Assembly (NCBI GenBank): GCA_964436315.1
Contig: CAYTCZ010000063.1
Location: 1 to 22,463 of the forward strand
Length of the DNA: 22,463 nucleotides
Direction: 5' to 3'
Source of the DNA: CAYTCZ01 sp964436315
Lineage (GTDB): Bacteria; Actinomycetota; Thermoleophilia; Gaiellales; Gaiellaceae
The notes beneath the pieces were generated by a model, which was not told where the DNA came from, searched no databases, and worked only from the letters and a program-made list of their open reading frames with translations. Positions 1-7,085 of the stretch are shown here, one piece after another (within the stretch, counting starts at the first letter, position 1; each line of letters opens with the position of its first letter). The translations under genes and the position numbers were made by a program.

Positions 1-242
1 CCGGCGATGAGAACGTCGGGCTCAGCCGTGTAGTCGATCTGCGGCTCGAGTTTCAGAAATTCCGCTAGGGCTGGCCGGATCTGCTCGTGGCCGGTGAGGA
101 CGACGCCGAACTCGGGCTGGAACACCGCGTCCGGCCCGTAAAGATCGACGAGTCCGTCGAGATCGCCTGCGGCGGCGCGCTCCGCGAACAGCTGCATCAG
201 GTGTCCGGGGGAGGTCGCAACGGGGGTCTTGGTGCTGCTCAT
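1..242 (-). CDS. NTF2/SnoaL-like domain protein, 3' end cut by window edge
   Basis: Partial gene: the first 80 codons are present and the rest lies outside the window. Reading on the minus strand from ATG at 242-240 gives a peptide beginning MSSTKTPVATSPGHLMQLFA, followed by AERAAAGDLDGLVDLYGPDAVFQPEFG. The pattern of an N-terminal helix, A..GD.DGL..LY..DAVF and then a conserved G-x-E-x-I typifies the NTF2-like superfamily (SnoaL/DUF4440/SgcJ-type small folds). Such proteins are small cytosolic cone-shaped folds that act as isomerases, hydrolases or ligand binders; the domain alone does not give a substrate. GGAGA about 6 bases upstream supports the start. The gene runs in the same direction as the VOC gene 112 bases upstream of it, and both are small stand-alone folds unrelated to the catabolic genes past the gap. 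The family call is fairly secure; the function is unknown. Confidence 0.75.
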   Translation of the reverse strand, partial: MSSTKTPVATSPGHLMQLFAERAAAGDLDGLVDLYGPDAVFQPEFGVVLTGHEQIRPALAEFLKLEPQIDYTAEPDVLIA

Positions 243-354
243 AACGGTCTCCTTGTTGTGGTTTTCAAGGAGTTCGACGACCAAGGATGCCGATTGTGAC
301 CACGTTCGCAAGGTCGTTGATCGGACTGGGGCCCTCTGAGGAGCGACCCGCGGT

Positions 355-741
355 TTAGGCCAGCTCTGCGTACAGGTCGACCGGGTTGCCGTCGGGGTCG
401 AGCACCGTTGCGTAGCGCTGACCCCAGAAGGCGTCGAACGGATCGGTCTTCGCCCTGTGCCCGGCCTCGGTCACCCTTGCGAACACGGCATCGACATCGG
501 CCGGCGAATCACACCGGAAGGCGAAGTGCACCTGTCGACCGCCCTCAGCCGGCTCGTACGTCGAGAAGCGCTGAACTACCTCGACGGTGTCGAACATCAC
601 CCGAAAGCCGGGCGCGACCTCGACCTCGACGTGCCCCTCTGAATCGCTCTCCGACGGGATTTCGAGGCCGAGTAGGCGATAGAACGCAATGGTCTTGCCC
701 ATGTCGGTGACGACTATCCCAATGGCGTCAAAGTCGGCCAT
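355..741 (-). CDS. VOC (glyoxalase/bleomycin-resistance) family protein
   Basis: A 128-residue protein starting MADFDAIGIVVTDMGKTIAF, the usual length for a single-domain vicinal-oxygen-chelate protein. It shows the paired beta-alpha-beta-beta-beta modules of the fold. The N-terminal half has IGIVVTDMGKTIAFYRLLGLE. The C-terminal half has VHFAFRCDSPADVDAVFARV and ends with GQRYATVLDPDGNPVDLYAEL, the DPDGN-x-v-(D/E)-L signature. Family members bind a metal and act as lyases, dioxygenases, epimerases or drug-binding proteins. The candidate metal positions here (an early H replaced by I, then H in VHFAF and the E near the C-terminus) do not clearly form a full set, so catalysis is uncertain. I chose ATG at 741 because GGGGAAG lies just upstream and the fold begins there. 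The frame stays open further upstream, but that part is not VOC sequence. Confidence 0.85.
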   Translation of the reverse strand: MADFDAIGIVVTDMGKTIAFYRLLGLEIPSESDSEGHVEVEVAPGFRVMFDTVEVVQRFSTYEPAEGGRQVHFAFRCDSPADVDAVFARVTEAGHRAKTDPFDAFWGQRYATVLDPDGNPVDLYAELA

Positions 742-862
742 GCTCTTCCCCACATGCGGGCTGACAGCTGCGCCTATCTTCACGGATCTCGAGAAGGAAC
801 GGAAGCCGAGACATCCCGGCCTCCGTAATTTCCTACGGTATCTGTCCTCTGATATGCGTCGC

Positions 863-1120
863 TCAGCTGACCGCGACGAACGTCTGACCTTGTTGCCGTT
901 TCTCATCTTGAGGGTGACCACGTACAGCCCGGGCTGAGTGCCGGGGCTCAGCTGCAGGGTCAGCCGCCCTGCCGCGAGACCGGTGATGAAGGCATTGACC
1001 TGGGAGCTCGGGCCGGCGGAGCTCAGGCGAAAAGCCGCTCGCTCCGTGCCCGGGCCTTGACGCTGACTCGGCCGAGCGTCTTTGCGTTCTTGATCAGCCG
1101 CCAGGCACTCGCTATGAAGG
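863..1120 (-). pseudogene. Frame-disrupted remnant of a possible secreted-protein C-terminus
   Basis: Minus-strand translation gives protein-like text split over several frames. One frame reads RLIKNAKTLGRVSVKARARS and stops at about 1023. The next continues FRLSSAGPSSQVNAFITG and LTLQLSPGTQPGLYVVTLKM, then RNGNKVRR. A further one-base shift would give FVAVS and a stop at 865-863. The alternation of short beta strands and the PG.YVVTLK..NG phrase resemble C-terminal beta-sandwich domains of secreted actinobacterial proteins. The two apparent frameshifts could mark a decaying gene, or base errors near the contig end, since the N gap is about 160 bases away. No intact start is visible. This is pattern reading, not a family match. 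Confidence 0.3.
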
Positions 1121-1136
1121 ATGGACTCCAAACCGG

Positions 1137-1157
1137 CTCCTCCCCACCGGGGAGGAG
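1137..1157. repeat. GC-rich hairpin next to contig end
   Basis: CTCCTCCCC (1137-1145), loop ACC, GGGGAGGAG (1149-1157) form a perfect 9-bp stem. The bases just after it contain GCGGGAGTTCC, the reverse complement of GGAACTCCCGC found in the larger hairpin at 4736-4761. The two may be members of one intergenic palindromic repeat family. There is no T-tract on either side, so a classical terminator is not supported. Confidence 0.45.
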
Positions 1158-1277
1158 CGGGAGTTCCACCCACCACCCGGCCTGATCATGCCCGTCGAGG
1201 AGCTTCGGGTGGTGCACGGACGGTGCCAACTCCGAGCCACACTGGTGCCGATATTTGGGCGCGGCTGACGGCGGTGA

Positions 1278-1377
1278 NNNNNNNNNNNNNNNNNNNNNNN
1301 NNNNNNNNNNNNNNNNNNNNNNNNNNNNNNNNNNNNNNNNNNNNNNNNNNNNNNNNNNNNNNNNNNNNNNNNNNNNN
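1278..1377. other. Assembly gap of exactly 100 N
   Basis: A run of 100 N characters, a conventional scaffold-gap length, so the real distance is unknown. It removes the 5' end of the DapA-family gene and probably the promoter of the plus-strand block that follows. Whether the genes left of it are true neighbours depends on the scaffolding evidence. Confidence 0.97.
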
Positions 1378-2206
1378 ACTCCGGCGCGTCGTTCGCCACG
1401 TGGTCGACGGAGGAGTCCACGGGATCATGACTACCGGTGGGACGGGCGAGTTCCCGCACCTGTCGAGAGAGGAGCGAGCCCGAGTTACCGGCGCCGTTGC
1501 CTCCGAGGCTGCGGGGGCCGCCCCCGTCTATGCGGGTACCGCCGCCTGCTCGACCCTCGAGGTCTTGTCCCTGATCGAGGATTCAGCAGCGGCCGGAGCG
1601 GATGCCGCAATCCTGACCCCGCCGTTTTACTTCCCGATCCCGGAGGAGATGCTCTACGAGCACTTCGTCGAAGTCGCCCGGGCAGGGATCCTCCCGATTG
1701 TCGTCTACAACAATCCGCTCTACACGGGAAACAGTATGAGTCCGACGCTGATCGCCTCGCTGATGGCGATCGACAACATCATCGGGTTGAAGCAGTCCAG
1801 CGACGATCTCGGACAACTCGTCGAGTCGCTTCGGCTCTCCGACGACGCGGACGCCTCGCTGTGTACGGGGATCGACAGCCAGTTCTTCGCGGCGCTCTGC
1901 GTCGGTGCACGAGGGATCTTCTCGACGGCCGCCGCGATCGTTCCCGCGCAGATGGTCCGTCTCTACGACCTGGTGCGGGCTGGAGACCAGAAGGCCGCAC
2001 TCGAGCAGCATCAGCTCCTGCAGCCGCTCAACCGCTTCCTCGAGTACGACCCGGGCTACGTCTCCCCAACCAAGGAAGCGTTGACGATGATGGGCCTCGA
2101 TTGTGGGCCAGTTCGACGCCCGCTTCCCGACTTCCCGGACTCTGAGCGCGGTGCCCTCAAGGAAGCGCTCGCGAATCTCGGCGCACTCCAGAAGGTCGCC
2201 GTATGA
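1378..2206 (+). CDS. DapA/KDG-aldolase family lyase or dehydratase, 5' end lost in gap
   Basis: Class I pyruvate-dependent aldolase fold (dihydrodipicolinate synthase superfamily). The visible 275 residues lack roughly the first 30 of a usual 300. Seen in order: GIMTTGGTGEFPHLSREER (the G-T-T-G-E pyruvate-carboxylate loop, here written TGGTGE), VYAGTA, AAILTPPFYF, VVYNNPLYTG (the catalytic Tyr of the YNxP motif), and IGLKQSSDD (Schiff-base Lys codon at 1790-1792). Members include DapA, N-acetylneuraminate lyase, 2-keto-3-deoxygluconate aldolase and L-2-keto-3-deoxyarabinonate dehydratase. The stop codon overlaps the next gene's ATG as ATGA, so the two are translationally coupled. With an FAH-family partner and sugar-acid genes nearby, a 2-keto-3-deoxy-acid substrate is more likely than lysine synthesis; this is inference. 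The true start is inside the N gap. Confidence 0.88.
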
Positions 2207-3243
2207 GGCTGGTCACGTACCGGCACGGCTCACAGAGCCGGATCGGTGCAGTCGACGGTGAGACCGTCGTCGACCTGCAGGCGGCCTACGCCATGCTCCT
2301 CGCCGACGAGGGAGATCCGAAAGCCGCCGAAATCGCTGCGGTGCGGGTTCCGGTGGACATGACGGCATTTATCGGCGGTCTCGAGCCGTCCTGGGAAGCG
2401 GCCGAGCAGGCGCTTTCCTATGCCTCCGAATCGTCGCTCGACGGGCTGGGCGTACCCCTCGCGGACGTAAGGCTCGGCCCCCCACTCCAGCCGTCGATCA
2501 TCCTGAACAGCGGCCAGAACTACTGGGACCACCGGGACGAGAAACCACCGGTCGAACAGCACGACCCGGAGTTCTTCCTCAAGGCGAACCTTGCTGTCAT
2601 CGGCCCAGACGATCCCGTGATCTACGACCCGGTTGTGACGAGCAAGCTCGACTACGAGGTCGAGCTTGCGATCGTGATCGGCAAACCGGCGCGGCACATT
2701 CCCAAGGAGCGCGCGCTCGAGCACGTGTTTGGCTACACCGTGGCGAACGACGTCACCGCGCGCGACCGGCAGGCCGTCCCGCACGTGGAAGGTGGCTGGG
2801 AGTACCGGCTTGGCCCGGGCAAGAACTTCGATACGGCCGCGCCACTCGGTCCCTGGATCGTGACGGCCGACGAGATCCCAGATCCCCAGGACCTTGGACT
2901 CCGGACATACGTGAACGACGAGTTGCGCCAGTCGAACTCGACAGCGAAGATGATCTGGGACGTCGCAACGATCGTGTCGTTCTTCTCGGACTTCTACACG
3001 CTCCAGCCGGGCGTCGTCATCGAGACGGGGACCCCGGGCGGGACCGCCTGGGCGACCGATCCCGAGCTGGGCGGGCGTCCCTACGAACGCGATGACGTCA
3101 CTCGGGCGGGCTACCTCCAGCCGGGGGACGTCGTCCGCGTCGAGATCGACGGCATCGGTGCGCTTTCCAATCCGATCGTCGCGGCCTCCGGAACGCAAGC
3201 ACGTGAGGCGGGGAAGGAGGCGGAAGCAGGCATACACCGGTAA
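2203..3243 (+). CDS. Fumarylacetoacetate hydrolase (FAH) family protein
   Basis: A 346-residue protein with an N-terminal RLVTYRHGSQSRIGAVDG cap typical of FAH-like hydratases and a C-terminal catalytic beta-roll. The metal site is visible as KLDYEVELAIVIGK (E152 and E154) with D183 in YTVANDVTARD. GKNFDTAAPLGPW and ETGTPGGTAW are the conserved substrate-pocket loops, and VRVEIDGIGALSNPI closes the fold. Family members hydrate, hydrolyse C-C bonds in, or decarboxylate 2-oxo acids with Mg or Mn in the cytosol; examples are fumarylacetoacetase, HpcE and ureidoglycolate lyase-type lactonases. The exact reaction cannot be told from the motifs. It overlaps the DapA-family gene by four bases and is followed 29 bases later by the amidohydrolase. 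It differs from the second FAH gene (6228-7085) in length and cap, so the two are not recent duplicates. Confidence 0.92.
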   Translation: MRLVTYRHGSQSRIGAVDGETVVDLQAAYAMLLADEGDPKAAEIAAVRVPVDMTAFIGGLEPSWEAAEQALSYASESSLDGLGVPLADVRLGPPLQPSIILNSGQNYWDHRDEKPPVEQHDPEFFLKANLAVIGPDDPVIYDPVVTSKLDYEVELAIVIGKPARHIPKERALEHVFGYTVANDVTARDRQAVPHVEGGWEYRLGPGKNFDTAAPLGPWIVTADEIPDPQDLGLRTYVNDELRQSNSTAKMIWDVATIVSFFSDFYTLQPGVVIETGTPGGTAWATDPELGGRPYERDDVTRAGYLQPGDVVRVEIDGIGALSNPIVAASGTQAREAGKEAEAGIHR

Positions 3244-3272
3244 CCGGAGCAGGCTGAACAGAGGAGGTAGTA

Positions 3273-4667
3273 GTGACGCAAGCCATAGTCGAGGAAGCTC
3301 CAACCCTCTTTCTCAACGCGAATCTGATCGACGGCTCGGGCAAGAAGCCGGTCAAGAACGCCGCCATTCAGGTCGAAGGCAACCGGATCACGATCGTCGG
3401 GAAGACGAAGGACTTCGGTGAGAGCCCCGACGGCAACCGCCGCGTGATCGATCTCGAAGGCAAGACGTTGATGCCCGGACTCACGGAAGGGCACTTCCAT
3501 TGCTCGTTCTGGGGTGTGCGGGAACTCCCGGATCTCGATCTGAAGCTCCCGGCCGAGCTGACGACGATCTACGCGGTCAAGAACTGTGAGCTCGCGCTGC
3601 GCTGCGGCTACACGTCCGTCGCGAGCGCGGGAGCTCTGCATCGGATCGACGTCACCGTCCGCGATGCGATCAACGAGAACATCATCCCGGGCCCGAGAAT
3701 GGCCGCCTCCGGTCGTGACATCTGCGCGACCTCAGGCATGCTCGACTGGAACCCCAGTTTCTGGAAGCTGGGGATGGACGGCCTCGCGATCTTCGCCGAC
3801 GGCGTTGACGAGGTTCGCCGCGCCGTCCGCCAGAACATCAAAGAGGGCTGTGACGTCGTCAAGCTCTACGTGACAGGGGAGGGCCTTCTTCGGCCGGGGA
3901 TGCCGCCCGAGGAGACCATGTACTCCCTGGAAGAGATCCAGGTCGCAGTGCGCGAGGCACACGCGCGCAGTCGCCAGATCGCTGCACACGTACGCGGAAA
4001 CGACGGTGTGAAGCTCTGCGTCGAGGCAGGGATCGACGTCCTCGAGCATGCCACGTACGCGGACGACGAGGCGATCGAAATGATTGCCGAGAAGAAGGAC
4101 GAGATGTTCGTCGTTCCCGGTCTTGGTTACCACTGGGGGATCCTGCAGAAGGGAACCGAGACCGGCATTACGCCGGAGCTCCTGGACTTTACGCAGTACC
4201 AGGAAGAGTGGGAGCTCGGCTGCCAGGCGATGGACAAGATGCGCCAGGCTGGAATCCGCGTGATTCCGGGCGGCGACTACGGGTTCGTCTGGTGTCCGCA
4301 CGGCGAGTACGCGAAGGACATCGAACTCCTGGTTACCGATATGGGCTTCAGCCCGATGGAGGCCATCGTCGCATCGACGAAGCACGGCTCGGAGCTCATG
4401 AGGCTCGAGTACGACACCGGCACGATCGAGGAGGGCAAGCTCGCCGACCTGATCGTGGTCGACGGCGATCCGGTCAAGGACATTGCGATCCTCCAAGATC
4501 GCTCGAAGCTGTCGATGGTCATGAAGGACGGAACCGTCTACGTCAACACCCTCGGCCTGCCGCAGGAGCTCCAGCAGCTCCCGGACTTCGAGATGGAGAT
4601 CGAGCGCTACCAGCGCGCCAAGGCCGTCCCGCCCACGATGCCCACGGCTGCGGAGGTGGAGCACTAG
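3273..4667 (+). CDS. Metal-dependent amidohydrolase (imidazolonepropionase-like subtype)
   Basis: A 464-residue TIM-barrel amidohydrolase. The N-terminal beta sandwich (LFLNANLIDGSGKKPVKNAA) leads into MPGLTEGHFHC, giving the H74-x-H76 metal pair. VVKLYVTGEG supplies K197, the usual carboxylated lysine bridging two metals. H239 in AAHVRG, H259 in LEHATY and D335 in PGGDYG complete a binuclear site. The C-terminal GTIEEGKLADLIVVDGDP is the family's closing motif. No signal peptide is present, so the enzyme is cytosolic. Relatives cleave cyclic amides, dipeptides, lactones or phosphotriesters. The start is GTG at 3273, chosen because GAGGAGG sits 5 bases upstream. It lies in line with the FAH gene and before the alpha/beta hydrolase, suggesting this block opens a ring or amide and processes the product. 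The substrate is not predictable from sequence. Confidence 0.92.
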   Translation: MTQAIVEEAPTLFLNANLIDGSGKKPVKNAAIQVEGNRITIVGKTKDFGESPDGNRRVIDLEGKTLMPGLTEGHFHCSFWGVRELPDLDLKLPAELTTIYAVKNCELALRCGYTSVASAGALHRIDVTVRDAINENIIPGPRMAASGRDICATSGMLDWNPSFWKLGMDGLAIFADGVDEVRRAVRQNIKEGCDVVKLYVTGEGLLRPGMPPEETMYSLEEIQVAVREAHARSRQIAAHVRGNDGVKLCVEAGIDVLEHATYADDEAIEMIAEKKDEMFVVPGLGYHWGILQKGTETGITPELLDFTQYQEEWELGCQAMDKMRQAGIRVIPGGDYGFVWCPHGEYAKDIELLVTDMGFSPMEAIVASTKHGSELMRLEYDTGTIEEGKLADLIVVDGDPVKDIAILQDRSKLSMVMKDGTVYVNTLGLPQELQQLPDFEMEIERYQRAKAVPPTMPTAAEVEH

Positions 4668-4697
4668 CGGAAGCTTCCGTTCGGGAACCTTCCGCTA
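4665..4697. repeat. Intercistronic inverted repeat at amidohydrolase stop
   Basis: TAGCGGAAG (4665-4673) and CTTCCGCTA (4689-4697) form a perfect 9-bp stem with a 15-base loop. The left arm includes the stop codon. The motif TTCCGCTA recurs once more at about 4721-4728. There is no T-run, so it may slow exonucleases or act as a weak terminator rather than an intrinsic one. Confidence 0.5.
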
Positions 4698-4735
4698 TCT
4701 CATCGCAGGGGCGAGATACTTTCCGCTACTTGCTT

Positions 4736-4761
4736 GTGGGGGCGGGAACTCCCGCCCCCAC
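4736..4761. repeat. Strong GC hairpin before alpha/beta hydrolase gene
   Basis: GTGGGGGCGGG (4736-4746), loop AACT, CCCGCCCCCAC (4751-4761) make a perfect 11-bp stem of almost pure GC. It sits about 25 bases before the start of the next gene and close to its AAGGAGGAG ribosome-binding site. It could insulate the downstream cistron or stabilise the upstream message. It shares GGAACTCCCGC in inverted form with the sequence beside the hairpin at 1137-1157. Confidence 0.65.
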
Positions 4762-4785
4762 CGTGTCAAGGAGGAGAGCGAACAC

Positions 4786-5580
4786 ATGACCAAGATGGAG
4801 CTGAACGGCGTCAATGTCTTCTTCGAGGAGCACGGCTCCGGCCCGGCGCTCGTCCTCGTCCACGGACTCGGCGGCACCGGTCGCGGCATCTGGCTGAAAC
4901 TTGTCCCCGAGCTCTCGAAGGACTATCGCGTCATCACCTACGACCTCCGCGGCTCCGGTCAGAGCGAGGTGCCGATCGGCGAGTACACAATCGACCTTCT
5001 CACCGAAGATCTCCACGCGCTGATCGAGGCCCTCGATCTCGAAATCTTCTCGCTCATGGGTCACTCGATGGGAGGTTCCATCGTTCTCAACTACGCCGCG
5101 ACACATCCTGAGCGAGTTCGCGCGGTCGTCGCCGTCGGCGCGCCGATTGAGCTTCCCGATGCAGGGAAAGAAGCAATGAAGACTCGGGCCGAGACCGTAC
5201 TCATGCAAGGGATGAAGGCGGTCGCCGAGACGGTGGCAACGGCCGGGCTCTCTCAAACGTTTCGGGACGCGAATCCGGACGAGTTCGACTCGTTCGCCAC
5301 GCTCCTCGAGGCGAACAACCCGACGGGGTACGCGGCGCAGTGTCAGGCGCTGGTCACGATGGATCTCACAGGCAAGCTTCGCGACGTCAAGGCGCCGACG
5401 CTGCTCGTAGCGGGTGATCTCGACCTCGTTTCTCCTCCGGCGACGAACGAGGCGACCGCCGAGGCAATTCCGAGCGCGCGGTTCGTCCCGGTTGAGGGAG
5501 CCGCACACATCCTGCCCTGGGATAATCCCGACGCGATTCTCGCCGCGGCCGTTCCCTTCTTGAAAGATCCAGACGTCTAG
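4786..5580 (+). CDS. Alpha/beta hydrolase, enol-lactonase-like
   Basis: A 264-residue cytosolic alpha/beta hydrolase, full length for the family. LVHGLGGTG (about 25-31) is the oxyanion loop, and YDLRGSGQS follows the usual strand. The nucleophile elbow GHSMGGS places Ser94. The acid is probably D211 or D213 in VAGDLDLVSPP, and H241 in EGAAHILPW completes the triad. The overall look is that of 3-oxoadipate enol-lactonase (PcaD) and related esterases or C-C hydrolases, which are hard to tell apart by motif. A very good ribosome-binding site, AAGGAGGAG, precedes ATG at 4786. It is the last gene of the plus-strand block and ends 15 bases before the convergent PPOX gene. In this setting it may open a sugar or other lactone; that role is inference. 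Confidence 0.9.
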   Translation: MTKMELNGVNVFFEEHGSGPALVLVHGLGGTGRGIWLKLVPELSKDYRVITYDLRGSGQSEVPIGEYTIDLLTEDLHALIEALDLEIFSLMGHSMGGSIVLNYAATHPERVRAVVAVGAPIELPDAGKEAMKTRAETVLMQGMKAVAETVATAGLSQTFRDANPDEFDSFATLLEANNPTGYAAQCQALVTMDLTGKLRDVKAPTLLVAGDLDLVSPPATNEATAEAIPSARFVPVEGAAHILPWDNPDAILAAAVPFLKDPDV

Positions 5581-5595
5581 ATTAGTCCGTTGCCG

Positions 5596-6153
5596 TCATT
5601 CGCTGGACGCCGCGCGCAGCCCGGGAAGGTCGTCGATGCTGCGAGCGTTCTTCTCGAGCCGATACGCGGCGAGTTCGGCGTCTCCCTTCGATGCTGCCCA
5701 TCTGAGAAGCGTGTCGCGCTCGGAGTCGAACTCCATCAATGGCACCCCATAGCCGCACGAGTCGGCTATCCGATCGACCGAGATGCGGATGACGCTCCGG
5801 ACTCCACCGTAGTGTGAAAAGCGTCGGTGCAGGTCATCGAATCCGTCCTGATCCGGTTCAAGAACCTCGCCACGGCCATAGAGCCGCAGGATCTTCGGAG
5901 CGCCGGCGAACGCGCAAAACATGATGACGATACGACCGTTCTCTCGGAGGTGCGCGACTGTCTCGATCCCGCTCCCGGTCAGGTCGAGATATGCAACGGT
6001 CTCTGGGTCGAGGATCGTGAACGTATCGAGTCCCTTCGGCGAGAGATTGATGTGACCCTCTGCCGACAGTGGTGCCGTCGCGACGAAGAAGACGTGCTGG
6101 CTTCGGATGAACTCGGCAAGTCGATCGTCGATCTTCGCGTAGGTCTTTCCCAT
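5596..6153 (-). CDS. Pyridoxamine 5'-phosphate oxidase-like FMN-binding protein
   Basis: A 185-residue split-barrel flavoprotein-type sequence starting MGKTYAKIDDRLAEFIRSQH. VFFVATAPLSAEGHINLSPKG is the first strand pair of the PPOX fold. DTFTILDPETVAYLDLTGSG and ETVAHLRENGRIVIMFCAFA cover the core that contacts FMN phosphate, and KILRLYGRGEVL follows. The RISVDRIADSCGYGVPLMEF stretch is typical of the actinobacterial pyridoxamine 5'-phosphate oxidase family of about 180-200 residues rather than the vitamin-B6 enzyme PdxH itself. Members bind FMN, F420 or heme and reduce diverse small molecules. It is convergent with the alpha/beta hydrolase and divergent from the second FAH gene. No strong ribosome-binding site is seen upstream. 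It is probably not part of the catabolic pathway. Confidence 0.88.
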   Translation of the reverse strand: MGKTYAKIDDRLAEFIRSQHVFFVATAPLSAEGHINLSPKGLDTFTILDPETVAYLDLTGSGIETVAHLRENGRIVIMFCAFAGAPKILRLYGRGEVLEPDQDGFDDLHRRFSHYGGVRSVIRISVDRIADSCGYGVPLMEFDSERDTLLRWAASKGDAELAAYRLEKNARSIDDLPGLRAASSE

Positions 6154-6227
6154 AGTTCGTAGGTCAGAGGGTAGTGGACGCTGGCCCGAGCCATGCCTGT
6201 AGGGTTGACGCGTGACCAGGAGTTCAC

Positions 6228-7085
6228 ATGCCTAACGGGCTGCGGCGCATACTCCGGGCCGGCGAGGAGGAACTCGTCTATGCGTCCGCGGACGGGCTCC
6301 ACCCGGTGGGACGTTCGCTCGCGGAATTGTTGGCTGCCGGGATCGACGACCTCCACCACGCCGTTGACGGTGCGCTCGAAGGCGCCCCGGTCGATGGAAG
6401 CGTGGAGGTTCTTGCGCCGGTTGATGAGCAGGAGGTGTGGGCGAGCGGCGTTACCTACGAGCGGTCGGTGCAGGCTCGGAAGGAGGAGACGGTCGTGGCG
6501 GACGTGTACGACCTCGTGTACACGGCCGAGCGGCCCGAATTGTTCCTCAAGGCTCCGGCCTGGCGGGTCACGACGCCCGGGGCGCCCTTGCGAGTACGTG
6601 CAGATTCAGACTGGGATGTGCCGGAACCAGAACTCGCGCTCGTCATCACCGCGGCCGGCGAGATTGCCGGCTACCTCATCGGCGACGATCTCTCGTCGCG
6701 CTCCATCGAAGGGGCGAATCCCCTGTACCTCCCGCAGGCCAAGATGTTCGACGACAGCCTCGGTCTCTCGGAGACCATCGTGCTCGCTCGCGAGATCGAA
6801 GACTCGGTGTACGACGCCGAGATACGGCTCACGATCAAGCGAGGCGGCGCGATCGTCTTCGATGGGACGACGTCCACCGCGAAGATCCGCCGGTCATTCG
6901 ACGACCTCGTCGACTACCTCTACCGCGAGCTTTCTCATCCTCACGGGGCCGTTCTTCTGACCGGCACCGGACTCGTACCACCCGACGAGTTCACCCTCGA
7001 ACACGACGATATCGTCGAAATTGCCATCGAGGGAGTCGGTTCGCTTCGACACACCGTCTATCGATCACGAGGAGTTGATCCATGA
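6228..7085 (+). CDS. FAH-family 2-dehydro-3-deoxy-pentonate dehydratase-like protein
   Basis: A 285-residue FAH-fold protein. After a short N-terminal domain come EVWASGVTYERSVQARKEE and VYDLVYTAERPELFLKAPAW. The metal site follows in DWDVPEPELALVI (E133, E135) and GYLIGDDLSSRSIEGANPLY (D154). The VTYERS..AR.EE / DVYD.VY.AERPELF.K / SSR.IEG.NPLYLPQAK set is characteristic of 2-dehydro-3-deoxy-D-arabinonate dehydratase (archaeal KdaD type) and its bacterial relatives. These convert 2-keto-3-deoxy-pentonate to alpha-ketoglutarate semialdehyde. It overlaps the next gene, an aldehyde dehydrogenase, as ATGA, which is the next enzyme in that pathway. AGGAG is placed 5 bases before ATG 6228. The family subtype is fairly confident; the stereochemistry of the substrate is unknown. 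Confidence 0.87.
   Translation: MPNGLRRILRAGEEELVYASADGLHPVGRSLAELLAAGIDDLHHAVDGALEGAPVDGSVEVLAPVDEQEVWASGVTYERSVQARKEETVVADVYDLVYTAERPELFLKAPAWRVTTPGAPLRVRADSDWDVPEPELALVITAAGEIAGYLIGDDLSSRSIEGANPLYLPQAKMFDDSLGLSETIVLAREIEDSVYDAEIRLTIKRGGAIVFDGTTSTAKIRRSFDDLVDYLYRELSHPHGAVLLTGTGLVPPDEFTLEHDDIVEIAIEGVGSLRHTVYRSRGVDP

Larger units (their letters stand above)
742..1277. other. Gene-poor stretch between VOC gene and scaffold gap
   Basis: About 540 bases without an intact gene. The part nearest the VOC gene (742-862) carries only its ribosome-binding site and no feature I can name. The middle holds the frame-disrupted remnant (863-1120), and 1137-1157 is a strong GC hairpin. From 1160 to the gap I see nothing assignable. 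Frames that run into the N run carry no recognisable motif. Confidence 0.5.

Noticed and set aside
1121..1377. ATG at 1121 as start of the DapA-family gene
   Set aside because: The frame passes through 100 N of unknown true length and the pre-gap peptide has no DapA features. The real start must lie in the gap.
2230..3303. Open minus-strand frame of about 357 codons opposite the FAH gene
   Set aside because: The plus strand has the complete FAH metal motif and ATGA coupling. The minus-strand product has no recognisable fold.
6205..6210. TTGACG as a -35 box for the second FAH gene
   Set aside because: A -10 box 17 bases downstream would fall at the start codon, so a transcript from it could not carry the AGGAG site. 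Probably chance.
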